Assembly (NCBI GenBank): GCA_030622395.1
Contig: JAUXGF010000099.1
Location: 1 to 8,301 of the forward strand
Direction: 5' to 3'
DNA from: Calditrichaceae bacterium
GTDB lineage: Bacteria > Calditrichota > Calditrichia > Calditrichales > Calditrichaceae
Length of the DNA stretch: 8,301 bases
A program made the position numbers and the translations under genes. Positions 1 to 6,058 of this stretch are shown in pieces (the stretch's first letter is position 1; every line of letters starts with the position of its first letter). The notes under the pieces were generated by a model. That model was not told the origin of the DNA. It saw nothing but the letters and a program-made list of their open reading frames with translations, and searched no databases.

Positions 1-222
1 AATTTAGGTTTCCCCGACTTAAAAAGTCGGGGCTATTCATAATTTTCCATGAATTGCCCCGAAGCTTTAGCTCGGGGATATGGAATCTACACTCCAATCT
101 GGGCTTTAGCCCAAAAAATCATCTGTGCCCCTCGGTGTTAAGTGTGTATAAAGCTCAGCTCTTGGGAGGGGTTACCCCGAAGTGTCGGGATGCAAGCAAG
201 GGTGGGTTTTAATATTTTACCC
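1..222. repeat. Cluster of small palindromic (REP-like) hairpins
   Basis: Several short perfect or near-perfect hairpins follow one another. 12-20 pairs with 24-32 (CCCCGACTT/AAGTCGGGG, loop AAA). 57-61 pairs with 73-77, continued by AGC/GCT around a TTTA loop, with one bulged A at 62. 100-113 is TGGGC-TTTA-GCCCA. Around 168-189 there are overlapping alternatives, GGGGT/ACCCC and CCCGA/TCGGG. 200-222 carries a GGGTGGGT…TTAATATTT…ACCC hairpin that recurs after the porin gene. Two hairpins share the same TTTA loop with AGC/GGC stems. No open reading frame is visible. The layout resembles REP/BIME-type repeats mobilised by IS200/IS605-like (RAYT) transposases, but no transposase lies in the window, so that link is inference. 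Some hairpins could also terminate transcription from the left. Confidence 0.6.
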
Positions 223-753
223 ATTCAGGCATTACGAAATATTTATTTTTTTAATTGATAAGTTTTATGCCCATTATTACCTTTCAAGATAATTTTCTAA
301 AAGCGCTTTAATACATAGATAATATATGATTGGAATAATACTTAATTACCGCTTTACTTTGAAGATTTTAAATCTTAATTTATTTTTTTTATTACACTGA
401 AAAAATGAGCAAATTTATATTATATTGATATATAATATTTTTTTAATAAATGTGATTTTCTATTGTTCTTTGAATTTATAATGCTAAATAGATTTTGAAT
501 ATATGGAAGAGCGGACTTTACTATACTACAATGCCGCTTGTAATTACCCGGCTTTTATTCATTAATTATAAAATTAAATACATCAGCAAAAGAATAGACT
601 ATAGGTTCAAACTTCTAACTCTATCCAATCAAAATCCAATTAGAATAACTTATTTAATTTCAAACCAAAATAATTGTTTTATCCTTGTGAGCAGGGATAG
701 GTATTTTTAAATATAATTTAATTATTAATTTTTAAGGGGAGGTTAGCATAAAA
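223..753. other. AT-rich intergenic region upstream of the first membrane-protein gene
   Basis: There is no credible gene here. The base composition is extremely AT-rich with long T and A runs. Perfect TATAAT hexamers occur at 477-482 and 712-717, but neither has a convincing -35 box at normal spacing, so I call no promoter. At 680-699 a 7-bp hairpin with one U·G pair (TATCCTT/AGGGATA, loop GTGAGC) is followed by a short T run (704-708). This could be a weak attenuator or an operator-like dyad just before the downstream gene. The only long reading frame (495-710, TTG start) has no ribosome-binding site and a composition typical of translated AT-rich noise. Confidence 0.5.
734..742 (+). promoter_or_regulatory. 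Strong ribosome-binding site of the first membrane-protein gene
   Basis: AAGGGGAGG is an extended Shine-Dalgarno match ending 11 nt before the ATG at 754. It fixes that start. It is much stronger than the initiation regions of the MarR, mobA and fdhE genes in this window. Confidence 0.75.
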
Positions 754-1374
754 ATGGGAAAATTAAACATTCAATTAAAAGCTACAATCTTCATTTTAGC
801 GGGCGGTATGCTTTGGGGATTGGTTGAATTGGCAGGCGTTCTGTCGGTTAAGCCTTCATCGGCTTTCTATATTTATCTGCCGTCAGTACTTACAGCTTTA
901 GCCCTGTTGATAGTTTTCAATGTTAAAAAATCGGTGCAGATGCCGGGCGCGGCTATTATTATGGCTTTGATAGCAATCTGGTATAAAAGTATCGGGAGTC
1001 TTTTTCTTCCTTGTATGGCTGCTGCCGTAATTTGTTTGGCGGCTTCATTCGATTTTGCCTTTTGGCTTTACAAAGATAAGCTGAATAGTTTTAAAGATCA
1101 TATTATATTCAGCGCTGCAACTATCTTCAGTGCCTTCGTGATATTTTCAATCATTGTAACTTTTATTATGCTGCAGCCATTCTGGGTTAACGGAGGATTT
1201 GCTCGAATTGCTCAATATGTATTACTAAACGGAACTTTAGCCGTTTGTTTAACAGCGCCGCTTCTTTATCTCACTACCAGGTCTGAGAAAAAACTGAATG
1301 CATTACATCTATCTTCGAACTGGGTCAGCGGAACCGTTACGGCGCTCTGCATTGTTTTTTTAATGTTTGTTTAG
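754..1374 (+). CDS. Polytopic membrane protein, copy 1 (paralogue of 2362-2988)
   Basis: This 206-residue protein is almost entirely hydrophobic, with six or seven predicted membrane spans at roughly residues 10-30, 37-57, 64-82, 83-105, 115-140, 150-173 and 188-206. There is no signal peptide, and a KDKLNSFKDH loop lies near residue 107. Recurrent features are an AGGMLWGL.ELAG segment in the first span, PGAAIIMALIAIWYKSIG in the third, and FWV.GGF.RIAQY before the sixth. The size, the number of spans and the Gly/Trp-rich first helix recall S components of ECF-type vitamin/metal transporters, but I cannot assign a family and no ECF ATPase or T subunit is nearby. It aligns without gaps to the protein at 2362-2988, with 41 differences over 206 positions by hand count. 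It is encoded ahead of a MarR regulator and the Mo-cofactor genes mobA and fdhD, so a transport or sensing role for that pathway is a guess from context only. Confidence 0.8.
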   Translation: MGKLNIQLKATIFILAGGMLWGLVELAGVLSVKPSSAFYIYLPSVLTALALLIVFNVKKSVQMPGAAIIMALIAIWYKSIGSLFLPCMAAAVICLAASFDFAFWLYKDKLNSFKDHIIFSAATIFSAFVIFSIIVTFIMLQPFWVNGGFARIAQYVLLNGTLAVCLTAPLLYLTTRSEKKLNALHLSSNWVSGTVTALCIVFLMFV

Positions 1375-1737
1375 AAATAGAAATTTGTTGAGTAACTAAC
1401 CGGCTGAAATTAAAACCAAAATAATATTGTAATAGGTTAGTTATTTGCTGAATATTTTTTTAAGCTATATATCTTAAAATAGCTCAAACACACCTCTAAC
1501 CCCTGCCTGCCGGCGGGCACGGCCTCTCAAAAGGGAACTTGATTAATTCCCATCCCTGGAGGGATTAGGCCTGTCCGACGGCCAGACGGAGGTGGATTAT
1601 TTTTCGTTACATCCCGTTACTGAAGTTTTACCTAAAAAATAAAAAATCCTTGCTTTATAAAATAATTATCTGTAATTAGTAAACAAAGGAAATGATTTAC
1701 AAGGTTAATTATTAAAATCGTTAAGCGTCTCCCAATT
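1375..1737. other. Intergenic gap with terminator-like hairpins and a repeat element
   Basis: Immediately after the first membrane-protein gene, 1393-1401 (TAACTAACC) pairs perfectly with 1435-1443 (GGTTAGTTA) across a 33-nt loop, and a T7 run follows at 1455-1461. A second small stem joins 1463-1468 (AGCTAT) to 1479-1484. Either may weakly terminate transcription. The palindromic repeat at 1487-1602 is listed separately. Between it and the MarR gene, TTGCTT (1650-1655) and TAATTA (1673-1678) at 17-nt spacing form a poor sigma-70-like promoter candidate. No gene is visible in the gap. Confidence 0.4.
1487..1602. repeat. GC-rich nested palindromic intergenic repeat
   Basis: This GC-rich island lies in AT-rich surroundings. 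Outer arms CACCTC (1491-1496) and GAGGTG (1589-1594) are inverted. Inside are a GCCTGCCGGCGGGC near-palindrome (about 1505-1518), a GGGAA/TTCCC pair (1533-1537 with 1547-1551), and the compact hairpin ATCCC-TGGA-GGGAT (1552-1565). There is no open reading frame. The look is that of an interspersed non-autonomous repeat rather than a promoter or RNA gene, and I recall similar CCTCTAACCCC/GGAGGTGG-bounded intergenic repeats in FCB-group genomes. Copy number cannot be judged from a single occurrence. Confidence 0.5.
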
Positions 1738-2301
1738 ATGGAAAATGATACAATAAAAATGATTGCAGAATACAGCCGTATCCTCTCTCAGATTCTTTAC
1801 GAGGTTTTGGAGCAGAACTATCTGCAAAAAACAGCTCCCTATCAACTTACCCAAAAACAATTTTCCATATTAAAATTACTTAAAACATCCGGTCCTTTCC
1901 TGGGTAGTGAACTCGCCGAAATATTGGATATCAGCCGTCCGGCAGCCAGCAAGAATATTGATAAGCTTGTTAAACTGAAATTGGTGAGCAGAAAAAATAT
2001 TATGAAAGATCGCCGCACAACACAGATCAAACTTTTAAAAAAAGGAGAAGACTTTGTAACGGCATTTGAAGATATGAGAGAAAAAAGGCAGATAAAGTCT
2101 TTATCCACATTTAATAAAAAAGAGCGACTGCAGCTAAGTGAATTATTGCGCAGATATGTTCAGCAATGTCTATTACAAAACGACGTAATGGATTTGGTCT
2201 GTTTACAATGCAACGAGGCTATTAAGGAAAAGTGTATATTAAAAGACTATATTGAACGTTGTCGTTTTTGTCATAAAATAGAAAATAAGAGTCAAAAATG
2301 A
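1738..2301 (+). CDS. MarR-family transcriptional regulator with a C-terminal cysteine cluster
   Basis: This 187-residue protein has a MarR-type winged helix-turn-helix. A dimerisation helix occupies the N-terminus (about 5-30). The helix-turn-helix spans about residues 40-83, with a SRPAASKNIDKLVKLKLV recognition segment at 66-83. The wing carries the family's D-R-R motif at 91-93, and a C-terminal helical dimer part follows. Past the usual MarR end, residues 144-179 hold C144, C155-x2-C158, C166, C175-x2-C178 and H179. This spacing suggests a metal, Fe-S or thiol redox sensor, an inference not supported by any family I can name with certainty. It sits between two paralogous membrane-protein genes and upstream of mobA/fdhD, which are its likely targets. 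The ATG at 1738 lacks a clear Shine-Dalgarno. An in-frame ATG at 1759 is an alternative that would remove only seven residues outside the DNA-binding domain. Confidence 0.88.
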   Translation: MENDTIKMIAEYSRILSQILYEVLEQNYLQKTAPYQLTQKQFSILKLLKTSGPFLGSELAEILDISRPAASKNIDKLVKLKLVSRKNIMKDRRTTQIKLLKKGEDFVTAFEDMREKRQIKSLSTFNKKERLQLSELLRRYVQQCLLQNDVMDLVCLQCNEAIKEKCILKDYIERCRFCHKIENKSQK

Positions 2302-2329
2302 AGAAACAAAATCATAGTTACGAAAAAAT

Positions 2330-2350
2330 TCCTTAACCTAAATAAGGAGG
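2330..2350 (+). promoter_or_regulatory. Ribosome-binding site partly sequestered in a small hairpin
   Basis: The Shine-Dalgarno AAGGAGG (2344-2350) lies 11 nt before the ATG at 2362. Its first part lies in a 6-bp stem, TCCTTA (2330-2335) with TAAGGA (2343-2348), around a 7-nt loop. This could lower or tune translation of the second membrane-protein copy. The stem is short and AT-rich, so an effect is uncertain. The first copy has no equivalent structure over its own Shine-Dalgarno. Confidence 0.4.
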
Positions 2351-2361
2351 ATAGCGTTTAT

Positions 2362-2988
2362 ATGAAAAATTTAAACATTCAACCAAAAACCATATTCTTG
2401 ATTTTAGCCGGAGGCATGCTCTGGGGATTGGCTGAATTAGCGGGCAATACCTTAGTAGAAACATCGTCGGTTCTCTATATATATTTGCCTTCGATACTTA
2501 CCGCCTTTGCCCTGCTAATAATTTTCAATGTCAAGAAATTTGCACAGATACCCGGAGCGGCTATTATTATGGCTTTGATAGCAATTTGGTATAAGAGTAT
2601 CGGGCATCTTTTTTTTCCATGTATGGCTGTTGCTGTAATTTGTTTGGCGGCTGCATTCGATTTTGCCTTTTGGCTTTCCAAAGATAAGCTGAATAGTTTT
2701 AAAGATCATATTATATTCAGCGCTGCAACTATTTTCAGCTCTTTCGTGATATTTGTAATCATCATGACTTTTATTGTACAGAATCCATTCTGGGTTGCCG
2801 GGGGATTCGGTCGAATTGCTCAATATGTATTATTAAACGGAACTTTAGCCGTTTGTTTAACAGCGCCGCTTCTTTATCTCACTACCAGATATGAGAAAAA
2901 ATTGAATGAATTACAGGTATCTTCGAAATGGATCAGCGGAACCGTTACAGCGCTGTGCATTGTTTTTTTAATGTTTACCAGGATATAA
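2362..2988 (+). CDS. Polytopic membrane protein, copy 2 (paralogue of 754-1374)
   Basis: This 208-residue integral membrane protein aligns without gaps to the copy at 754-1374 at about 80 % identity and ends with two extra residues (RI). The same six or seven hydrophobic spans and the same conserved segments are present: AGGMLWGLAELAG in span 1, PGAAIIMALIAIWYKSIG in span 3, FWVAGGFGRIAQY before span 6. Substitutions concentrate at the N-terminus (residues 2-38), in the fifth span and its following loop (132-150), and at residues 183-191. By contrast, residues 105-126 and 151-176 are nearly unchanged. It follows the MarR gene by 60 nt and precedes mobA by 19 nt, so it is probably cotranscribed with mobA. 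Function is unknown; an ECF S-component-like transporter is one possibility. The context favours molybdate/tungstate or cofactor-precursor handling, but nothing in the sequence proves a substrate. Confidence 0.82.
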   Translation: MKNLNIQPKTIFLILAGGMLWGLAELAGNTLVETSSVLYIYLPSILTAFALLIIFNVKKFAQIPGAAIIMALIAIWYKSIGHLFFPCMAVAVICLAAAFDFAFWLSKDKLNSFKDHIIFSAATIFSSFVIFVIIMTFIVQNPFWVAGGFGRIAQYVLLNGTLAVCLTAPLLYLTTRYEKKLNELQVSSKWISGTVTALCIVFLMFTRI

Positions 2989-3007
2989 TAAAACACTCTA
3001 AAGACTT

Positions 3008-3649
3008 ATGAACCGAATGAAAAGCGTAAAGCAAAACTATATAAATGGCAAACCAGACAAACCGTCTATTAGCGCTGCAATTCTTGTTGGCGGGAAAAGT
3101 AGGCGTTTTGGGAGTGATAAAGCCTTACTGCATAATGGTGATAATTGGATTGTTGATAATTTAGCCAAAATGCTAAAAGATGTATTTTGTGAAATTTATT
3201 TTATTAGTAATATATCGGATAAATTGGACTTCCTCGATTATCCTGTTTTTGAAGATATCATCCCCAATAAAGGACCATTAGGCGGTCTTCATACTGCTCT
3301 GTCAATTACAAAATCTGACTATATTTTCTTATGTGCCTGTGACCTGTTGCTCTTAGACAAAGATATAATTCAATACATGATTAAGCATCTTAATGGTCAG
3401 GATGTCCTTGTACCGACACATCACGGACATATTGAACCAACGATTGCTTTTTATTCACGTAATTGTTTAGCAACAGTTGAAAAAGTCATAGACATGAAAC
3501 GTTTAAACATTCGCTCTTTTTATGGATACGTGAATACACAGTTCCTAAGTTTTGAGGGCGCTTTTAGCGATGAGGCAATCGAAGCTTGTTTTTTTAATAT
3601 GAATACACAAGCTGACAAACAAAAAATCCGGGAAAAACTTTGTATATAG
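3008..3649 (+). CDS. mobA: Molybdenum cofactor guanylyltransferase MobA
   Basis: MobA transfers GMP from GTP to molybdopterin in the cytoplasm, giving the MGD form of the cofactor needed by DMSO-reductase-family enzymes such as the formate dehydrogenase encoded downstream. The nucleotide-binding signature GGKSRRFGSDKA is at residues 28-39 and GPLGGL at 89-94. The metal-binding Asp of the central CD motif is D112, and the C-terminal NMNT segment (197-200) corresponds to the family's N-x-N/D-T motif. The length of 213 residues is close to the usual MobA size of about 195. The CD motif reads CDLLLL where many homologues have CDxP. The N-terminal 20 residues precede the Rossmann strand and are poorly conserved in character, so translation might start at M4 (3017); neither start has a good ribosome-binding site. 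The gene lies 19 nt after the second membrane-protein gene. Confidence 0.92.
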   Translation: MNRMKSVKQNYINGKPDKPSISAAILVGGKSRRFGSDKALLHNGDNWIVDNLAKMLKDVFCEIYFISNISDKLDFLDYPVFEDIIPNKGPLGGLHTALSITKSDYIFLCACDLLLLDKDIIQYMIKHLNGQDVLVPTHHGHIEPTIAFYSRNCLATVEKVIDMKRLNIRSFYGYVNTQFLSFEGAFSDEAIEACFFNMNTQADKQKIREKLCI

Positions 3650-3690
3650 ATATATTTATAAGCGATGTATAAGGGGCTTCTTTCAAAAAA

Positions 3691-3795
3691 ATGGACGAAA
3701 TAGGGATTGAGGGATTTCCTTTTGATGCCGTTTTTTTGTCAACATTTTACTTAAATCTAATGTTACAAAAACAAGGATATACTGGTTTCCAATAG
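3691..3795 (+). CDS. Possible 34-codon small ORF between mobA and fdhD
   Basis: An ATG at 3691 opens a frame of 34 codons ending in TAG at 3793-3795. The peptide begins MDEIGIEGFPFDAVFLST and continues with a hydrophobic stretch. The stop codon overlaps the AGGA (3794-3797) that serves as ribosome-binding site for fdhD, an arrangement compatible with translational coupling. A purine-rich AAGGGG (3671-3676) lies 14 nt upstream of the ATG, which is too far for a good Shine-Dalgarno. I recognise no family. It may be a leader peptide, a relic of a longer gene, or chance. Confidence 0.25.
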   Translation: MDEIGIEGFPFDAVFLSTFYLNLMLQKQGYTGFQ

Positions 3796-3803
3796 GATAA
3801 ACA

Positions 3804-4748
3804 GTGATATCTAACCCGATTAAAATTTTAAGGCCTGAGGATGAGTTAGTTACTAATTTGAAAAGTAAAATCATGATTGCTGAAAAACGATCACTTGTTA
3901 AATGGCGTGAAGCCAAAGAGATTAACGAGGAGCCATCACTAAAACATGAAAGTGAATGGGTGGCAAAAGAGATTACTCTTTCAATTGTAGTTAACGGTCA
4001 TAAACTGCTTAATTTTTCCAGCAGCCCAATTGATTGTTGTGACCTGGCAGTAGGTTTTCTGTTTACCGAAGGCATTATTTCGAAAATATCTGACATTGAA
4101 AATCTTGATGAAGCAACCAACGGACTAATCGTTTTCACTCTTATTAAAGAGCTACAATTTAATTGCAGGGATTGGCTGATGGAGCGAACAGTTACATCAG
4201 GCTGTGGACAAGGAATGACACTTAATTTGGAACTCAAGCTTAAAGATTTAGCTCCTACACATAGTTCTTTGAAAATCAATGCGTCTTATATTACAGGTTT
4301 ATTCTCAAATCTGAAATATACTTCCCATTGGTATGAAAAGACCGACTGCATCCATCATGCCGCTCTTATAAGTCAAAGTGAACAACCAATTATTCGAGAG
4401 GATATTGGTAGACATAATGCTGTAGATAAAGTCATCGGCGCCGGATTGATGTCCGGATTTGGTTTTAGTAATTCAATTATTAGTTGTTCCGGACGCATAT
4501 CATCTGACATTATGCTTAAAGCCGGCAGGGCTGGAATTCCCTTTGTAATATCTCGGGCAGCTCCTACAAGTTTAGCAGTAGATATTGCCAACGAGCTGGA
4601 TATTACTCTGATTGGCTTCGCTCGCAGTAGACGGATGAACATTTATTCGTGCCCGAAACGTATTTGTTCTGAAGGAGTAAAAGATTTTTTAGAAATTAAC
4701 GAGGAGAATATTGGCAAAAATATTAGTAAAGATTTGGTGGAAATTTAA
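3804..4748 (+). CDS. fdhD: Formate dehydrogenase sulfurtransferase/accessory protein FdhD
   Basis: FdhD receives sulfur from a cysteine desulfurase and passes it to bis-MGD, which it binds and delivers to formate dehydrogenase. The enzyme is inactive without it. Family motifs are clear: DLAVGFLFTEGII (80-92), TSGCG (131-135) with the sulfur-carrying C134, REDIGRHNAVDKVIG (198-212), CSGRISSDIMLKAGRAGIPF (228-247) and SRAAPTSLAVDIA (250-262). The start is taken as GTG at 3804 with AGGA 6 nt upstream, giving 314 residues against about 280 usual. An in-frame ATG at 3873 (residue 24) would give a more typical length. E. coli FdhD has a C-x-x-C pair; here the sequence is C134-G-Q-G137, so the second cysteine is absent. 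It lies downstream of mobA on the same strand. Confidence 0.95.
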   Translation: MISNPIKILRPEDELVTNLKSKIMIAEKRSLVKWREAKEINEEPSLKHESEWVAKEITLSIVVNGHKLLNFSSSPIDCCDLAVGFLFTEGIISKISDIENLDEATNGLIVFTLIKELQFNCRDWLMERTVTSGCGQGMTLNLELKLKDLAPTHSSLKINASYITGLFSNLKYTSHWYEKTDCIHHAALISQSEQPIIREDIGRHNAVDKVIGAGLMSGFGFSNSIISCSGRISSDIMLKAGRAGIPFVISRAAPTSLAVDIANELDITLIGFARSRRMNIYSCPKRICSEGVKDFLEINEENIGKNISKDLVEI

Positions 4749-4773
4749 ACATATTAATCACTATAATTTAACC

Positions 4774-4926
4774 TAATTAGTGTCTGAACGAAAAGGCTCT
4801 TTTTGTCATTTCGAATCCCGATTTATCGGGTGAGAAATCTTTAACTTCAATATTTATAACGATAAAAGATTTCTCGCTCCGCTTCGAAATGACAGTTTTG
4901 GCTAGTTTTCGTTCAGACACTAATTA
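4774..4926. repeat. MITE-like long inverted repeat between fdhD and the porin gene
   Basis: The ends form a 21-bp perfect inverted repeat, 4774-4794 against 4906-4926 (core TTAGTGTCTGAACGAAAA with its complement). Nested inside are two more perfect pairs: TGTCATTTCGAA (4804-4815) with TTCGAAATGACA (4883-4894), and GAGAAATCTTT (4832-4842) with AAAGATTTCTC (4865-4875). A local hairpin CCCGAT-TT-ATCGGG lies at 4817-4830. The whole 153 bp can fold into one long cruciform or RNA hairpin and has no coding capacity. The TGTCATTTCGA…GAGAAATCTT motif resembles an abundant interspersed repeat I associate with FCB-group bacteria. It may terminate fdhD transcription, and it ends 2 nt before the porin Shine-Dalgarno. 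Confidence 0.8.
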
Positions 4927-4928
4927 AT

Positions 4929-4934
4929 AAGGAG
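4929..4934 (+). promoter_or_regulatory. Ribosome-binding site of the porin gene
   Basis: AAGGAG lies 5 nt before the ATG at 4940 and fixes that start. It begins directly after the right arm of the inverted-repeat element, so a folded element would place a long hairpin immediately upstream of the ribosome-binding site. Confidence 0.75.
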
Positions 4935-4939
4935 ACTAT

Positions 4940-6058
4940 ATGAAATCTTCAAAAGTCACATTGTTTCTTGCTATTATAGCAAGCTTAATTTTTGCTTCGA
5001 CCGTCATGGCTGGAGGACTTGGCTTAACACCTTACGGTTTTGTAAAGGGAGACATGGTATATGCCACAAAGGGCGTACTTTCTTTTAATAACGCTAACCT
5101 ATCGGCTCCGCAGATTGCCAGCGGCGTTGATAATGCCGCTTTAGGATTTACCGCTCAGCATACCCGTTTTGGATTAAAGGGCAGCGTTGGCGAAGACGTT
5201 AAAGTAGGCGGAAAAATTGAATTGGATTTTTACGGCGGCGGATTTAATTCGAATGTTAATCCTCGTATACGTTTAGCCTACGCCTGGATGGCAATGAATA
5301 ATTTTGAAGTGCGCTTTGGTCAGCAGTGGGATATTTTCTCACCCAACAATGCTGCTACCAACAACACTAACGGCAATATGTGGTATGCCGGCAACCGGGG
5401 TTTCCGCCGCGGGCAAATCCAGTTTATCTACAAAATGGCAATGGAAGGTTTAAATCCAAAGATGCAGTTGTCTATTGGCGAAGCCGCTAAAGAAGCAGCC
5501 GGTTTGGGCGCAGATAACAATGCCGCTATGCCGATGGTTCAGGGACGCCTGTCTGCCAAGCTTATGGATAAACACGTAGTTGGCGTTTATTTTGTTTACG
5601 CCAAATTTTCCCCGGATCCCGACACTTCGGATTACGATTATAACGCCAGCGGATTTGGTTTGGATTTCAATCTTCCCTTTAACAAAATGCTTGCCTTAAA
5701 AGGTGAAGTCAATATGGGTACGAATCTGAATAATTGTAACCTGTTTAACATTGCTGGCAGCCATAGTAATTTTATTAAGGATGACGATAGAAAAAGTTTG
5801 GGATTATGGCTAAACGCTATTGTCAAACCTTCAGACAAGTTACATGCCGTATTAGGTTTTGGCATGGATAAAAATCAGACAGATGATCTGGCGGCTGGTA
5901 ATATTGAACAGAACATGGTTGTTTACGGCGATTTAATCTTTCCTTTCGAACACGGATTCTCTATTGCCGCAGAACTGCAAAGCATAACGACATCAATTAA
6001 GGACGGCGACGACAATTCGGCGCTTATTTTTAACGTATCCGGTAAAGTAACATTTTAA
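4940..6058 (+). CDS. Putative outer-membrane porin (DcaP-like type)
   Basis: This 372-residue protein has a classical Sec signal peptide: a basic N-terminus (MKSSK), a hydrophobic core (residues 6-20) and a probable cleavage after the VMA at 22-24. The mature part begins GGLGLTPYGFVKGDMVY, an opening strand typical of DcaP-like and related Gram-negative porins. Alternating polar/aromatic strands follow, such as HTRFGLKG, KIELDFYGGG, RIRLAYAWMAM and VRFGQQWDIFSP, and the chain ends in VTF, the C-terminal aromatic residue recognised by the BAM machinery. Asn- and Gly-rich loops lie at about 127-139 and 265-275. It presumably forms a diffusion channel in the outer membrane; the substrate is unknown. 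It has a good ribosome-binding site, its own terminator and a repeat upstream, so it may be a separate transcription unit lodged between fdhD and fdhE. Confidence 0.85.
   Translation: MKSSKVTLFLAIIASLIFASTVMAGGLGLTPYGFVKGDMVYATKGVLSFNNANLSAPQIASGVDNAALGFTAQHTRFGLKGSVGEDVKVGGKIELDFYGGGFNSNVNPRIRLAYAWMAMNNFEVRFGQQWDIFSPNNAATNNTNGNMWYAGNRGFRRGQIQFIYKMAMEGLNPKMQLSIGEAAKEAAGLGADNNAAMPMVQGRLSAKLMDKHVVGVYFVYAKFSPDPDTSDYDYNASGFGLDFNLPFNKMLALKGEVNMGTNLNNCNLFNIAGSHSNFIKDDDRKSLGLWLNAIVKPSDKLHAVLGFGMDKNQTDDLAAGNIEQNMVVYGDLIFPFEHGFSIAAELQSITTSIKDGDDNSALIFNVSGKVTF

Noticed and set aside
1..222. CRISPR array
   Set aside because: The hairpins differ in sequence and spacing. There is no identical direct repeat with regular spacers.
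495..710. 71-codon reading frame from a TTG on the + strand
   Set aside because: It has no ribosome-binding site, a rare start codon, strongly AT-driven amino-acid content (I, L, N, Y, K), and no recognisable domain. It lies in a non-coding AT-rich region.
680..753. Molybdenum-cofactor (Moco) riboswitch in the leader of the first gene
   Set aside because: Only one small hairpin is visible. The multi-helix architecture of the Moco RNA motif is not apparent in this AT-rich leader.
2515..2823. Antisense ORF of 102 codons across the second membrane-protein gene
   Set aside because: It is a shadow of a strongly supported + strand gene, with no start signal or family resemblance.
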